DNA from: Bremia lactucae
Taxonomy: Eukaryota > Oomycota > Peronosporomycetes > Peronosporales > Peronosporaceae
Length of the DNA stretch: 64,000 bases
Assembly (NCBI RefSeq): GCF_004359215.1
Contig: NC_090622.1
Location: 2,129,454-2,193,453 of the forward strand
Direction of reading: 5' to 3'
The notes below the pieces were generated by a model that saw nothing but the letters and a program-made list of their open reading frames with translations, was not told the origin of the DNA and did not search any database. Both the position numbers and the translations under genes were made by a program. Positions 53,153-64,000 of this stretch are shown here, in pieces. Positions within the stretch are counted from its first letter, which is position 1, and each line of letters begins with the position of its first letter.

Positions 53153-54949
53153 TCATTAAGGCCTGCACACATACAGATCTCTGTCGCGAGAGAGAGCGAG
53201 CTCAACAGCCTTAATCCCATCTGCGAGCTTTAGGAGACATCAAAGTTTTCGCTTTCGTTCAAAGACTATCAAACGACTCTGCTATTGCTTTTGTGGATTT
53301 TATGGAACAGCTTTTTAAACTCGTAAAAAATTCCAAACGATACTTTTTATACTTTACGCACCGGTCGGAGCCACGAACTTTAGTCATTTTATTACCTCGA
53401 GTCTTGCAGCACTAATTTTATGTTTAATTCAAGATTTTGGCCTCACAACGTGATGCACACATGGAGGTCCCAAATTTCCGGATAGATGGCGTTTCGTAGA
53501 CATGCACCAGAAATTAGGCACCTCATCACGCAATAGCTGATTAGATAATTTAATCTTTTCATCTCATTATTTTGATAAAGAATTGAGCTTTTTATGATTC
53601 CAATTTTAGACTTTTTATACGTATAAATGCTCTGTTAGCTATGATTTGGAGCCCAAACACTTCGATTTCCTTCGTAACGCTGAAAGCGCATTCACGACAC
53701 CTCATCTAATGAACGGACTCAGTGCCCGCCGAGAGTCGTCTTCGCGCCAATGCGTGGCGGAATCAAATCCCATAAACATTTTCTCGGACGGAGTGTGGTC
53801 GTAGCAGTTTAAAGGAAAATGGAGAGCCCGTGACTCACTAAAAGATGTCAGAAGACACGAGAGCGCTCAAAATACAGTCGTGAAGTCAATTGTTTGATCA
53901 CTGGCCTCCAGAAGAAAATTAAGGCGAGCAACACGCAGTATAAATAGTGTGATGAAGAAAGCACTCAATGCTTACATTCTGGTTGCTAACCATTAAACAC
54001 ACTAGGGTAATTTAATCTTTTATTGACATAGGTAAGAGCCATAGGATTCTGAAGCTTCAAGCTTCTTCGTCTTTGCATTTTGCTACTTTGTCATTTATAA
54101 GATCGATGGCTTGCACTGAAGGCTTTAGAGAGAAGTGTGTCCATTACAATGTCGAGGTGTCCATCCGCACTATAGCGGATCTACCTAGCTTCTTAAGTCA
54201 GAGGAAAATTTATAGACTCAGATAGTCACTTAGTACTATAAAACTAATAGTTTCGACATCTCAGTGAGTTGTACAAGCTCGAAGATGCTGCTGGTCCAAA
54301 AAAAGTTGAGATTATAAAAACTTGAGACTTCTGATGGGAAGCTTAGGGCATACTCTCTGTTCTGAAAAGCTTTGCTTCTGTGTAATTTGTTTTCAGGCCA
54401 AGCCTGGGCGATTCTTGCCGCTTAATGACTCCTGGCTCAATGGATTCAGGGGTTCGTGGAACCAGGTGGCAACTAGTCCCCGAGAGTATATCACTAGACG
54501 CTTAAACATCAAACGAGTAACTCAACTATATTAAAGTAAGTTGAAAATCAAAACCGTATCCTAGCTAAATTAGATATAGATTTTGACCGCCATATTTAAA
54601 TCTGGCGGCTACCACATATGTTACCCCTGCTTTGGTGATTAATTACTTGGAATAGAACATTCGGGTATTTTATCCATAAAGTAAATGTACCACCACAACG
54701 GTTCCCCAACCAAAATGTGCCCCAGTCAGACTGGTGACACCTAGCGACAACATTCCATTCATTTCCTCTCTGTAGGTTGGAATTTATACAGCTAACCGTT
54801 TGGTTGTGTTTTGCAGTGCTTTGTCTAATAACAACTAAGCGTGAGTCACAGACTCTACGCACCTTTCTTAACGATGATGTGATGGTGGACTATGAAAGTC
54901 ACACTCCAAAAGAGAATGTTGAAAGGAGCGCGGCACCTACACGCCTCGT
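53153..54949. other. Unassigned sequence, probably decayed repeats
   Basis: About 1.8 kb. Short frames at 54322-54534 and 54777-55013 have no family. By position this stretch may contain the lost 3' LTR of element D, but no LTR end or polypurine tract is convincing. Confidence 0.35.
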
Positions 54950-56085
54950 CGTGTGGACGAATATCGGCCGGCCCCAAATACGCTTCCAAAACGTGGTGCC
55001 GCGGATGTATTAGCTGCATGGCGCAGGACACTAGACCCTGAGTCCAACATAATTACGAGCCCGCTCGATGAAGAGAAAGTGCAGGAAATCCTCATGGAGG
55101 AATAAGATCATCGTCAAGCTGCTGTAGACCTTGCAGAAGCAAAAGCTCACAGTGAACACCTATTCACTCCACTAAGTTTGAAAGAGCATCTTCAAGAGGT
55201 AACGGGCCACAGGTTGACCACCTGGACCTCCGGATCCAAGGCGACGACGTCTGAGGAGCTCGATGCTCGCGATGCTCTTCAACAGCGATTCCTAACGCCC
55301 AATGAAATGACGCGAATTGACGCGTTTGCGTGATCAGGCCCGTGACGCTTCGGTAACCTAAATGAGGGAAATTCCCTCGTTCGATTTCCAAACGAGTCAA
55401 AAAGCGAAAGCGACGCTTTGTTTGGGAACTGGGTCCACCAGGCCCACCACCTCCGCAACATCTAGTCGATAAGAAAGTTGTCTGATGTAGCTGATGCTCA
55501 TTTGGGAGGAAAGCTTCGCTTCAATTTCGCGAAGCCTAAGGCCAAAGGCCAATGACGTTCGGCGCGTATGCCTCAAAAAGAGAAAGGCCTAGCCAACTCT
55601 TTAGTGTTCCGGTTGCGCGCGCAATTATGGATCGAAAACGCTCTGAGGCTCTGAAGGTCCATCTATTTTCACTTCTATTGGTGCAAGCGTCGTCTGACGG
55701 AAGTTTACCCTGAGCTTGGCGCTCAAAAACATCATCGGTGTACGGGAAATCTTGCCGAAGAGGTACCTCAGCCTCCCAAGATTTTTTGGAAGGGGAGTGA
55801 GTACCCGAGCCACTTCACCAAATATTAGTATTGGTGCTTGCGACGACGTCGCTTCAAAAGCTACTCCACGTGAAAGTGATAGCTCCCTCCCTTATCGAGT
55901 AACGCGGGAGGGGTTCAAAACCTCGGTAGAAGCATTTGATGCTCTAAAGCACGAGGTGCAACTTTTTCGCGAGGGCTTGGCTCGAATCGAGGGCTCTTTT
56001 GACGCGGTCCAAACCCGCCTTTAAACATTAATACGTCAAAAGTCTCATTTAGAGAGCCAGCAGGACATCCTGGTGAGGATGCAGC
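54950..56085 (+). pseudogene. Antisense ORF remnant of element D with coiled-coil end
   Basis: Plus-strand frames, broken by stops, give charged helical sequence: SPLDEEKVQEILMEE, QAAVDLAEAKAHSEHLFTPL, SKATTSEELDARDALQQRFL. An open frame (55716-56024) ends in VEAFDALKHEVQLFREGLAR followed by IEGSFDAVQTRL. It meets the integrase C-terminal remnant (minus strand, 56045 onward) tail-to-tail, as in elements A, B and C. It is the most degraded of the four examples. Confidence 0.5.
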
Positions 56086-58700
56086 AATCTGCGGTACGAC
56101 CGCTTATCTCGGCGCAAGCACCTTTAAGTCTACGTGGAAGGGTCCCGAAGTGGCTTTCGCAAGCCGACGTAGTACACTGGGTGTGCACGCAGCTTGCAGA
56201 ATAGGCCCATCTTGACCACGACCGCGGAAACCAAGTTAGTAGGTAGGCTCTTAACGTATTCATAAATTGGTCTCCGACCGCACAAAAATTAATACAACTT
56301 CTGCCTTTGGCATCTACTTGTTCTTTATTTTTGTCTTGGCTATCCGCCATTGTGTCTTTCACATGCCTTTAGAAACTAAATCGCGGTGCGAAAAACTCGC
56401 TGACTTTTTTCGAACGTTACAAAGGCTGATAGCGGCAAGCCTATCGCAAAAAGTCTCTTCCACCAAGTACGGAATAACATAGTGGTCTAGTTTACGGAAC
56501 GCGTGGGTGCGTGGGACCGCTGACCTGCAACGGAGTATAGCCTGTAGAAACATGCACAGTACTATTTAAGCAAACTTTAATATCAGGAGCATTGAGCTCC
56601 AGCGCTTTGGTGTCTCAGCACACTTACTGCGCAGAAAGTCTTCAATGACGCAATTAATATGTTCAGTTTGACCATCGGTCTGCGGACGGTCCGCGGTGGA
56701 CAAGTTCAATCTAGTGCCAAGCACTCGAAGATCACTTTCCAGAATTTACCCTTGAAACGAGGTCTCGATCAGAGCCAATTGTCACAGGAAAACTGTTTCG
56801 TCAAAACAAGCGATCTATGAAGAGCTTGCTGTACCTTCGCCATCAATGATTTCCGGCCCAGCCGCTAAGTGAACCTTGTTGTTTAATTGGTCAACAAAGC
56901 CCACTATGCCGGTGCTTCCGACCAAATGTTTGGTAGACCAAACACAAATTTCATACTAATACTCCCAACACCATGTGGGTACGGGCTAACTGGCCAGTGG
57001 CGCTATAGCATGAGCCGAGGGTTTACCCGTTGGCAAGTTTTGCACGTGCAAACGTATGTGCTGACCCATTTGTAAAGCTTGGGCAATCAATATCTCTGGC
57101 TTACCGAGTCGTGGGTCTTTTCTCTCCCGCGATTGCCACTGAGGTTGGTATCATACGCCTTATTGAGAGTTTGAAATTTTTACTTCTTATCATGAGGAAC
57201 AACGATGCACGAAGAATCCGCAGCATCCTTGCAAATTAAAGCAACAGGTCGTTATCGATAGCAAATTGATGTAAAACCTTGCATGCAAACGTGCCGACAA
57301 TTTAAAGCTCGTATCAGTGCTCTTTAGAGCTTGCAGCAGAGCTGCACACTATTCATCCTGGCATAAGGTGATGTTATAGTCGTTAGATGAGAAAGCTCAC
57401 AATCCGGTCAGCGTGATAGCGCACCAGCCAAAGCATTCTGCTTACCAGGGTTGTACTTGCATCGAATTTGTATTTGGCAGAAAAATGAAAACCATCGAGC
57501 CATCCTCTGTGATTGATGGGCGACTCAGTTGCAGTGAGTAAAGACTCGCGATCTGTATACGTCACAAACAGCTCAGAGCCAAGCCTGAATTTGACAAGAG
57601 CATACTTCATTGCAAGCAACAATTCGTTATGAGCCGAGTAGTTCGTTTCTGCGGTCTAGGCTAAAACGCACTTACACGTTCGCGCCCAGCAATATCTGCT
57701 TGTAACAGAGCACTACCGATGGCAAATTCGATGGGCCGCATCGACGATGTAAGGCCAATTTGGATTTGGCAGAGCCAGAATTGGGCATGGATAAGACTAT
57801 CCTTAACTGCTTCAAAATCATCATTCTGGTTCTCGTCCAGCACTTATCCGTATCCTTTTAAGGGGATCGGATAATGGTAGCCATATCTGCGTAATTATCG
57901 CTATATCTGTGCAAGAAGTTAACGACGCTTATGCTTCTTAGGAACTGGCCAATCAATTATGACTATAAATTTAGCGCAATTCACTCTAAGGTCTCGCTTC
58001 CCAATGATGCTCGCTAAGAAAACGATTATTCTTGCGCCAAAAATGCATCTAGAGGCATTGGAATGCAATTTAGTTGTGAGCATGAACTCGAGCACTGCTT
58101 GCAAATGGTTTATGTGGTTCTCCACATCCGACCGATCCTGTTTCGCACGACTTTGGACAAAAATGCCTTAAAAAAGTCTGTGCATTACCTTGATGAGGAC
58201 GAGACGTTTAAGTCACTAGCAATTATTAGTAGCCGAGGCATTGGAAAACCCTTGCGGAATAACCAGCTACTCCCACAGCATACCGCTTGGGGTGCTAATC
58301 ACCTTAAGTAGAATATCACTAGCTCTCATGAGCACTTAGTTATAGCCATAGAATAGTGCACTGTACAACGTGCATTCCATTATGTTGTTCCGAAGGACAT
58401 CCTTTCTAGGATTGGGGGGTATGTGTAGGTATCGTGGTAGCCATAAGCTCGTTGTAAGAATGTACAATGCGTCATTTGCCACTAGGCTTTTTCACACAAA
58501 ATGTCGGTGTAGAATGAGAAGATTTGCTCTCACGGACCATTCCAGCTTCGTGCTGAGCACGGAAGAAATCATTATTGGCGTCACAATGTTTTTTTGGTAA
58601 AGGTTACTGTCGAGTAAAACAGTTTTTCAATACCAGGAGCCAAGTCAATTTCATGACGGAAACCTCTATCCAGACAAATACAGATGATGGGCTAATACAC
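56045..58700 (-). pseudogene. Gypsy element D pol, heavily decayed
   Basis: Minus-strand pieces in several frames: RT entry (PTFCVKKPSGKWRIVHSYNE, about 58450), RT thumb (HLQAVLEFMLTTKLHSNASR, VIIDWPVPKKHKR, 57919-58125), RNase H (LLAMKYALVKFRLGSELFVT, 57383-57622), integrase core (STADRPQTDGQTEHIN, about 56690) and integrase C-terminus (56045-56362). Deletions and many stops are present. Gag, protease and 5' LTR are not found to the right, where opposite-strand element E lies. Confidence 0.78.
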
Positions 58701-58974
58701 ACTACATCTTAAAATTCCTTAACTTAGGAAATTTTGGATCCGCTAGATCTTTAAGGATCAATGATGTACTCCGCGCACTAAGTGCTGCTTATGTCTCCTC
58801 CAGGACGGCTTCATCCAGAAGCGATGATGAGTTAAGCTCAATACCTAGTCGAATGACCACCATATCAGATAAGTTCCAGCCTTCAAAGCTCGGTGGAACT
58901 TACCAACATACATTTCGTCCAGCTCAAAAAGAGCATGTACTGAAGGGATTACTGCAAAGCTAATTCCTCCCTCG

Positions 58975-59823
58975 ATGTTACCGGTTACACCATTAACAAG
59001 CGAATCAAATTGTTCGTACAGATGCTTGGCGTCTCCCCTGTCTCGAAATACGCCTCATAGAAACGGGACGTTCACGTCCCCAGATTTTTCAGCCTGTATT
59101 GGTTATATGCCAGACATGGTGTCTTATTCGACATCCGACGCGGACTTGTGTAACTCAACTTTCTTGTCCAGTGATCATCACGTGTCACTTCACGTGCATT
59201 AAAAGGGTTTGACCCGAAATGGCCTGGCGAACCACCAACAGTGTCACTACTGAAATGCCACCTCGGCCGAATACCCTGGTGGACTTAGACGTGCCGATTT
59301 ACGTATCTCAGGAATAACACACCCTTGGAAACTAGCACCAAGTAGCTCGATGCGTAATGGCACGGGGCGTTAGTCAAGCCTGGTTTGTTAGTCGCTCAGA
59401 CGACTAACAAGAGCTTTGACAAGCCATGGTCAAATTGATTGACTCAGGAGCGCCTTGCATTTATGCTCGACGTCTTTCCCTTGCGAGAATCAACAATATG
59501 TTGAGGCGCTTAAATCGCATAAAATTGAAAGAATCACTGTTTTGCTTAGCGACCGGGACTCGTGTCACTGTCCTTAAAGTTCCGTTGAACTTACTTTTTA
59601 ATGTTTTTGGACTTTGATAGTGTGTAACGCTGGCTTCGTCCTTGATTTGGATTCGAAATATGATCTCATCCTTGTTATGGCCTGGCTTCAACGCTGTAAG
59701 CAATGTATAGGTTGGAGGTCTAAGACCTTAGGCGCAACGCGCAATGTTCGCACTGCCTCAGTGCGAGTGGTGCCTCACGTCACTTTACGTACACTAGAAC
59801 GTGCAGAGGAAGACTCTCTTTAA
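58975..59823 (+). pseudogene. Gypsy element E gag-protease remnant, plus strand
   Basis: The protease is clear: VKLIDSGAPCIYARRLSLAR with the DSGA active site (about 59430-59490), and, in the next frame, FVLDLDSKYDLILVMAWLQR, equivalent to element B's DKYDMILGMPWLMRYQPKID. The upstream part is Pro/Ser-rich and only weakly gag-like. Its orientation is opposite to its neighbours D and C, so the area is rearranged. It ends where element C's LTR must begin. Confidence 0.7.
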
Positions 59824-59829
59824 AACACT

Positions 59830-60141
59830 TGCTTTAAAGAGGGTTGATTAAAAGCTGTATTAATATGATTAAATTTTTGTTTTCAATCTACTTAATACTA
59901 GCTTAACTATAAGCTATTACAAAACATGTACTGAAAGTATTGTCTTTTTTTCTCTTTGCGTGCGTCCAGCGCTGACTGGACCGCGGAGAAAGTAGATAGA
60001 ATGGTCTATATCTATAAATGGATAAGCTTCTAGAATATCACTATGTAAAAAAAATTTCTCCAAATATTATCTACCTCTTAGATAATATATTAATCAACAA
60101 CCTTCAAGTGTTAATTTCATGTAACGATACACCCCGTTACA
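59830..60141 (-). repeat. Element C 3' LTR (left boundary uncertain)
   Basis: The right boundary is firm: minus-strand TGTAACGGGGTGTATCG starts at 60141, directly after the purine tract AGGGAGGGGGTA. The left end is set only by where element E coding sequence stops, near 59823; no second copy is in the window to align. The segment contains an 8-bp hairpin ATTATCTA/TAGATAAT near 60065-60090. Confidence 0.6.
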
Positions 60142-60270
60142 TACCCCCTCCCTAAACGACAATCACTCTGAATGTCATTGGGTAGAGTGGTGGGTAGAGT
60201 GGTCACTATAAGACCACTTTTTTAAAAACGATGTTGATTAGTCAGAACATTAATTTTTTTATTCTATCGC

Positions 60271-62018
60271 ATGGCTAACAAGTCCATGCGGTATGCAAAT
60301 AGTGCGGCGCCTTCGGCTGCAATCATGCAGCCGCAGGCTATGCATTATTGTCTCTTGCGGCAGACGTTCCGTCTGCCGTTGTGTCATCTTCTCCCGCAAC
60401 TTTAAATGTTGCGGGTGCACGTGGTGATACACCACGTGAATGCGACACCTCTTTGGAGGTCGACTACGAATGCGAGTCGGACGAAATAGCCGACTTGGGG
60501 AAAACAGAACAGTCGCCTGATCATCGTCAGGCGGCTGACAAAAAGCCTTCGAATGAGGGGGCTCATCCGAGTAGACGTGCTGGTAGCATTCGCTACAGCA
60601 TGTTCGGTTCCGACGATGAGGGTGATTCCTGATCGCCAGTACCGTCTCCCGTGCCGTCATTCGCACATATCACTATGCGTGGTGATGACGATGGCGTAAG
60701 CCATCATAATTAAAGTTCTTGTGGTACCCCTGCTTCAGTGGGTACCACTCAGGGGATCTTTGATACTAAAATGTCTCGTCTTGTTCCTGAGAAAAAGCCG
60801 TGGCTTTTGCCAGAACAGCTAATTAATAGCTTGTCTGGAGAGACAACTCCTCACAATAAATACCCCTTATCTATTGCGAAAAAGCTGCATGGCATTGATC
60901 CCAGCGCGAAGAACTTTCGCGCTGAGGAAGCTTTTTATCTCTATGCTGTTTTTAAGCATCGATGGTGTAGTGGCAACAATAAGCGAGATAAAGTCTCGCT
61001 TATGCAAGCCTGGAGCGCGTTCATTCGGAATGTCATAGGCATTAGACGCGAAGCCTGGCTTCAAAGACGTAACGCGATTCGCGTTCAAATTGAGAAACGA
61101 ACCTTAACGGGTGCAAAGTATAAATTGCATCGGTTGTCACGTGAGGCAAGACTTCCATGCCACGTGGATGATCTGTCCGTGTTGTGTTGACAACACGAAC
61201 CGAGTAAAAGGGAATGTCTATTCCTTTTCTTCGCCCTGGGGAAGGGCTCGCATATCTATCGAGATGCGCGATGCGATTGACGTTTCGCAATCGATTCACA
61301 TGCGCCACGGGCGCGTGTTTTCGATGGACCTTCTGATCCATCGGATGGGTCTCGTCATACTGACGGACGAGGCCCTCAACGTCAACAAACAGCTGGCTGG
61401 GAATGAGGCTCCCAGCTGTCATGTGAAGGTGGATAACCGCGCCAGCGAGCAAGATAACTCGTTCGCTGCCCCTTAACATCACGGTGGTTTCGAATACGTA
61501 CCACAAGGAAACGTTGACCACCGTGAAAATCCACCAATGGTTGTGGCGGATGAGTGAAAATTAGATTTGACCCATGTGTCGGATCTAGAGTCGAAGATCG
61601 ACAAACTCGATCGCTTCCTCCATGATTTGAGGAGGGACTTGATCACGAGCGCGGTAAGCGACGCTCATTAGAGCAGACGGTGCAGGTTCACCATATCGAA
61701 CGATTGGAAGACCGTTCCAAGAGTGCGTACTCTTGTTTGGAGTACGAACGGAATTATCTCGCTCTTCGCGATGAGCTGTCGTCAGCTCATCGCGGTTTCG
61801 AGGATCTTCGGATCCGACATGAGAATCTTCAGATTCAGTATGTGAATCTGGTTCGCGAGCACAAGAATCTATTAGATATTCTTGACAAGAGTTTTCAGAT
61901 CCGTCCAGGAAGAAACCGCGTACTGATGGTACCGGCGGAGCCGACCAACGTAAAACGTAGGATGCGTTGTCATCCTACGTGGCAATTATATTGTGTACGC
62001 ATTGCCTCTGCGATGTAG
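60271..62018 (+). pseudogene. Antisense ORF of element C, in frameshifted segments
   Basis: Starts near ATG 60271 (MANKSMRYANSAAP), 130 bp inside the LTR edge. Segment 60348-60632 is acidic, ending YSMFGSDDEGDS, with SPVPSPVPS just beyond, comparable to YGSDIEDSEPEASP in element A. Segment 60771-61190 (MSRLVPEKKPWLLPEQLINS; FRAEEAFYLYAVFKHRWCSG; SLMQAWSAFIRNVIGIRREA) looks like a folded helical domain of unknown type. The last part (about 61570-62018) is coiled coil: DLESKIDKLDRFLHDLRRDL, YERNYLALRDELSSAHRGFE, HENLQIQYVNLVREHKNLLD. It overlaps the integrase end (61975) tail-to-tail. Frameshifts near 60640 and 61660 break it. Function unknown. Confidence 0.62.
61345..61510 (-). pseudogene. Element C chromodomain
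   Basis: The minus strand encodes RTSYLARWRGYPPSHDSWEP, then, in an adjacent frame, SQLFVDVEGLVRQYDETHP, a typical gypsy chromodomain. It sits between the integrase C-terminus (about 62000) and the 3' LTR, and the antisense ORF crosses it. Confidence 0.82.
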
Positions 62019-64000
62019 TACACGGAAAAGGCCCAATGAACTTGGGTAGTAATATACTGCTACCCACGTAAGTGATTACACGCTTAGGTAAGTTTACCGT
62101 AGAGAGTAGTACTGGGTCATTAATTATAAAAGAAAGAACGTTTGCTCTTCCATGTTTGTCTGCGTTCCGTGTCTGACGGTCCACTGCGTTGGCAATGGAA
62201 TCCTGTACGAAACGGACAGCTATTATCTAGTCATCAGAAATTCCTTTGCTGACTCATTGGTTTTGTCTTTTTCAGTGCGCTTTATGCGCACTGCAATGAT
62301 TTTTCTCATCTTCGATGTCGATTGTTTCGACATCGACATCATATGCGTCATTGGTAACTACGACGCGTGATGAGCATGATCCAGAATTGCATTTGCTCGT
62401 GCGAGTCCACCCCCCCCCCCCTTAAGCTAGAGGATCCCTCTTATTGGGTGGGTATACGTGAATGGCGTAAGCTATTCACGAAGATCGGTGTATGCGTTGT
62501 AGACGCATGCACCGAATTATTGATGGCGAATTCGACCATCGGTAAAAACTCGCTCCAATTCGGATACGATTGGACGTAACCAAGAAGTATTTCTTAGAGT
62601 ACGCGAATCACGCGTTCCGTCTGACCATCTGTCTCTGGATGATCAGAAGTTGACATAGTCAGCCGTGTTCCGAGAGGTCAGAACACGGATTGCCAAAACT
62701 CAGCCGTAAGCCGTGGATCTCCATCCGAGACGAGTTTACGGGGAAACCGTGCAGTTTGAATACCGTGTCGATAAAGGCACGGGCACACCCCGGAGCCGTG
62801 ATCGACTCTGGTTCTGTAGCAAGATGTACCATCTTGCTGAATCAGTCCACAAGAATAAGGATTCCATTGTTTTTGTGATCGTCTTCCGGAAATCTGAAGG
62901 CGCAGTCCATAGGCACGGACTGCCAACATTCTTCCGGAAGTGGTAAATGTTGGAGAGGTGCACAGGATGAAGGGCTAGGCTTCACCTGTTTACAAACCCT
63001 GCAAGCACGAATGTACTTGCGCACGAACTGATACTGGCGGGGCCTGTAAAAGACGCGACTCACTCTGAGATAAGTTTTCTCACGTCCACGATGCCCACTT
63101 GTTTGTGCATCCCATATGACACTCGTACATGATGCGCAAGCGCAGATCATTGTTAGTTGGGACGACGACACGTGGAGTGTCGCCGGCAGGGCTGCCTAAT
63201 ACAATAAGCCGTTGCGTGTTGTGTATCGATCGGATGATGATCGATATAAAGCCGGTAAATCTTTAAGAGATTTATCGGATGGATTCATCGGATGATCCAT
63301 TAAACTCAGAAGGTCCTTATCTTCTGCGTAGGCTTTCTTTATGTCATCAAACAAGGTTGATTACGGAACAATTGAAGTGAGTGTTGCAACATTGAAATTA
63401 TTTTCCCTATTGGAATGCGCAGCCGGCTCTAAATCGGGTCGGCGTGATAACGCATCAGCGACGACATTAAGTAATCCTGGTTTATATTCGACGGAGAAAT
63501 TATACTCCGCGAAGAAGGATAGCCACCTCGATTTCTTCGCGGGAGGTGTGAGCTATTTACGGCCGTGCGAAATGACGCATGGTCCAAATTATCGATGAAC
63601 GGTCTATCTCCGAGGTATCGGCGTTTGAGCTGGTACCGTTGCAGCATTCAAGTTATTGAATGCGTGCACTATCCACCACCCTCCTGTGGCCTTTTGCACA
63701 CAGAGTGTCGGAGAGCTACGTGGGGATGGTCCGCTTTAATCGATCGATAAATTCTTTATCGATCGCAAGTACTTGTTCACGAGGCAGTGGCAACTGCTTC
63801 ATAACAGAGTACTCGAGCCCGGTTTGAGCTCGATCTCATGTCGAGTGCCTTTATCCTTAGGCAACTCGCATGGAACTGTTTCAGGTAATACCTCCCTGAA
63901 TTCTATTAAATTCTCGTACAGAGGATTTGTCTTGAGTGACTCCCAAGATTGAGTGGTGTATCTTTTAATCCGAGTCTTCACATCGAGGACACTTTTGTCC
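61975..64000 (-). pseudogene. Element C pol, RT-deleted, running off the window
   Basis: From the right edge: RT entry (YENLIEFREVLPETVPCELP; TRHEIELKPGS; CVQKATGGWWIVHAFNNLNA; VPAQTPIPR) jumps directly to the end of RNase H (YLGDRPFIDNLDHASFRTAV) at about 63620, so the RT palm and early RNase H are deleted. Connection, integrase finger (GHRGREKTYLRVSRVFYRPR; CRVCKQVKP), core (VPMDCAFRFPEDDHKNNGIL; FPRKLVSDGDPRLTAEFWQS) and C-terminus (VGSSILLPKFIGPF) follow, with a gap near 62580-62640 where a DHPETDGQTE-like motif is frameshifted. Non-autonomous copy; gag and 5' LTR lie outside the window. Confidence 0.85.

Larger units (their letters stand above)
60142..63790. repeat. Hairpin-dense DNA of element C
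   Basis: Perfect short inverted repeats recur every few tens of bases regardless of coding content. Examples with exact stems: 60903-60923 (8 bp), 60979-61003 (10), 61178-61197 (8), 61767-61794 (11), 61956-61979 (9), 62273-62293 (8), 62313-62335 (9), 63224-63246 (8) and 63741-63765 (11), with loops of 3-7 nt. This is far more than expected by chance. The LTR of family A and the family C fragment at 2750-3928 show the same texture; the host genes and element B do not obviously do so. Confidence 0.8.

Overview
This window is nuclear DNA of a filamentous eukaryote, most likely a plant-pathogenic oomycete of the Phytophthora/downy mildew type. Introns are short (about 55-130 bp, GT..AG). Families typical of oomycetes are present, including a seven-repeat 'WRKY19-like' Cys/His protein and a START-FYVE protein. 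Compact host-gene islands are separated by large nests of decayed Ty3/gypsy chromoviruses. No bacterial operons, origins or CRISPR arrays are visible. The assignment rests on protein families and gene structure, because no database search was possible.

Layout. 1-1139: tandem array of four tRNA-Val-like units on the minus strand. 1141-4560: dead Ty1/copia remnant with a piece of a gypsy pol spliced into it. 6281-8854: ankyrin-repeat gene and, convergent to it, a phenolic acid decarboxylase. 9267-10432: a DNA element with doubled terminal motifs. 10599-15539: YIPF5/Yip1, a divergent leukotriene-A4-hydrolase-like aminopeptidase with a C-terminal membrane anchor, and the Cys/His-repeat protein. 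16460-17789: gypsy family A fragment and LTR. 18293-20243: monoglyceride-lipase-like hydrolase and the first member (P1) of an unrecognised small protein family. 22991-38011: gypsy A carrying a full-length gypsy B (23341-30927) inside one of its LTRs. 40647-44638: P2, an eIF4G-like gene and P3. 46573-52553: START-FYVE protein, a gene-poor gap, then a GARP/Myb transcription factor. 52984-64000: rearranged remnants of gypsy families A, D, E and C.

Three observations stand out. (1) Three gypsy elements (A, B, C), and probably a fourth (D), carry an extra gene on the strand opposite pol. It starts just inside the 3' LTR, runs antisense through the chromodomain and ends tail-to-tail with integrase. 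In B it is about 368 codons with one internal stop, and its C-terminal half is a clear coiled coil. (2) Families A and C are packed with perfect short hairpins (stems up to 11 bp) every few tens of bases, in LTR, antisense ORF and pol alike. (3) P1, P2 and P3 share MPLKW at the start, a central FTIHG-SYH motif (weak in P3) and an exact IDCPP ending; two of them flank the eIF4G gene.

The host genes look like ordinary housekeeping or pathogenesis-related loci (secretory traffic, translation, lipid and peptide hydrolysis, hydroxycinnamate metabolism). They are not an operon or pathway; their proximity is mostly gene-island packing. Exon boundaries were read by eye from splice consensus and protein continuity. 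Retroelement boundaries given as round numbers are approximate.
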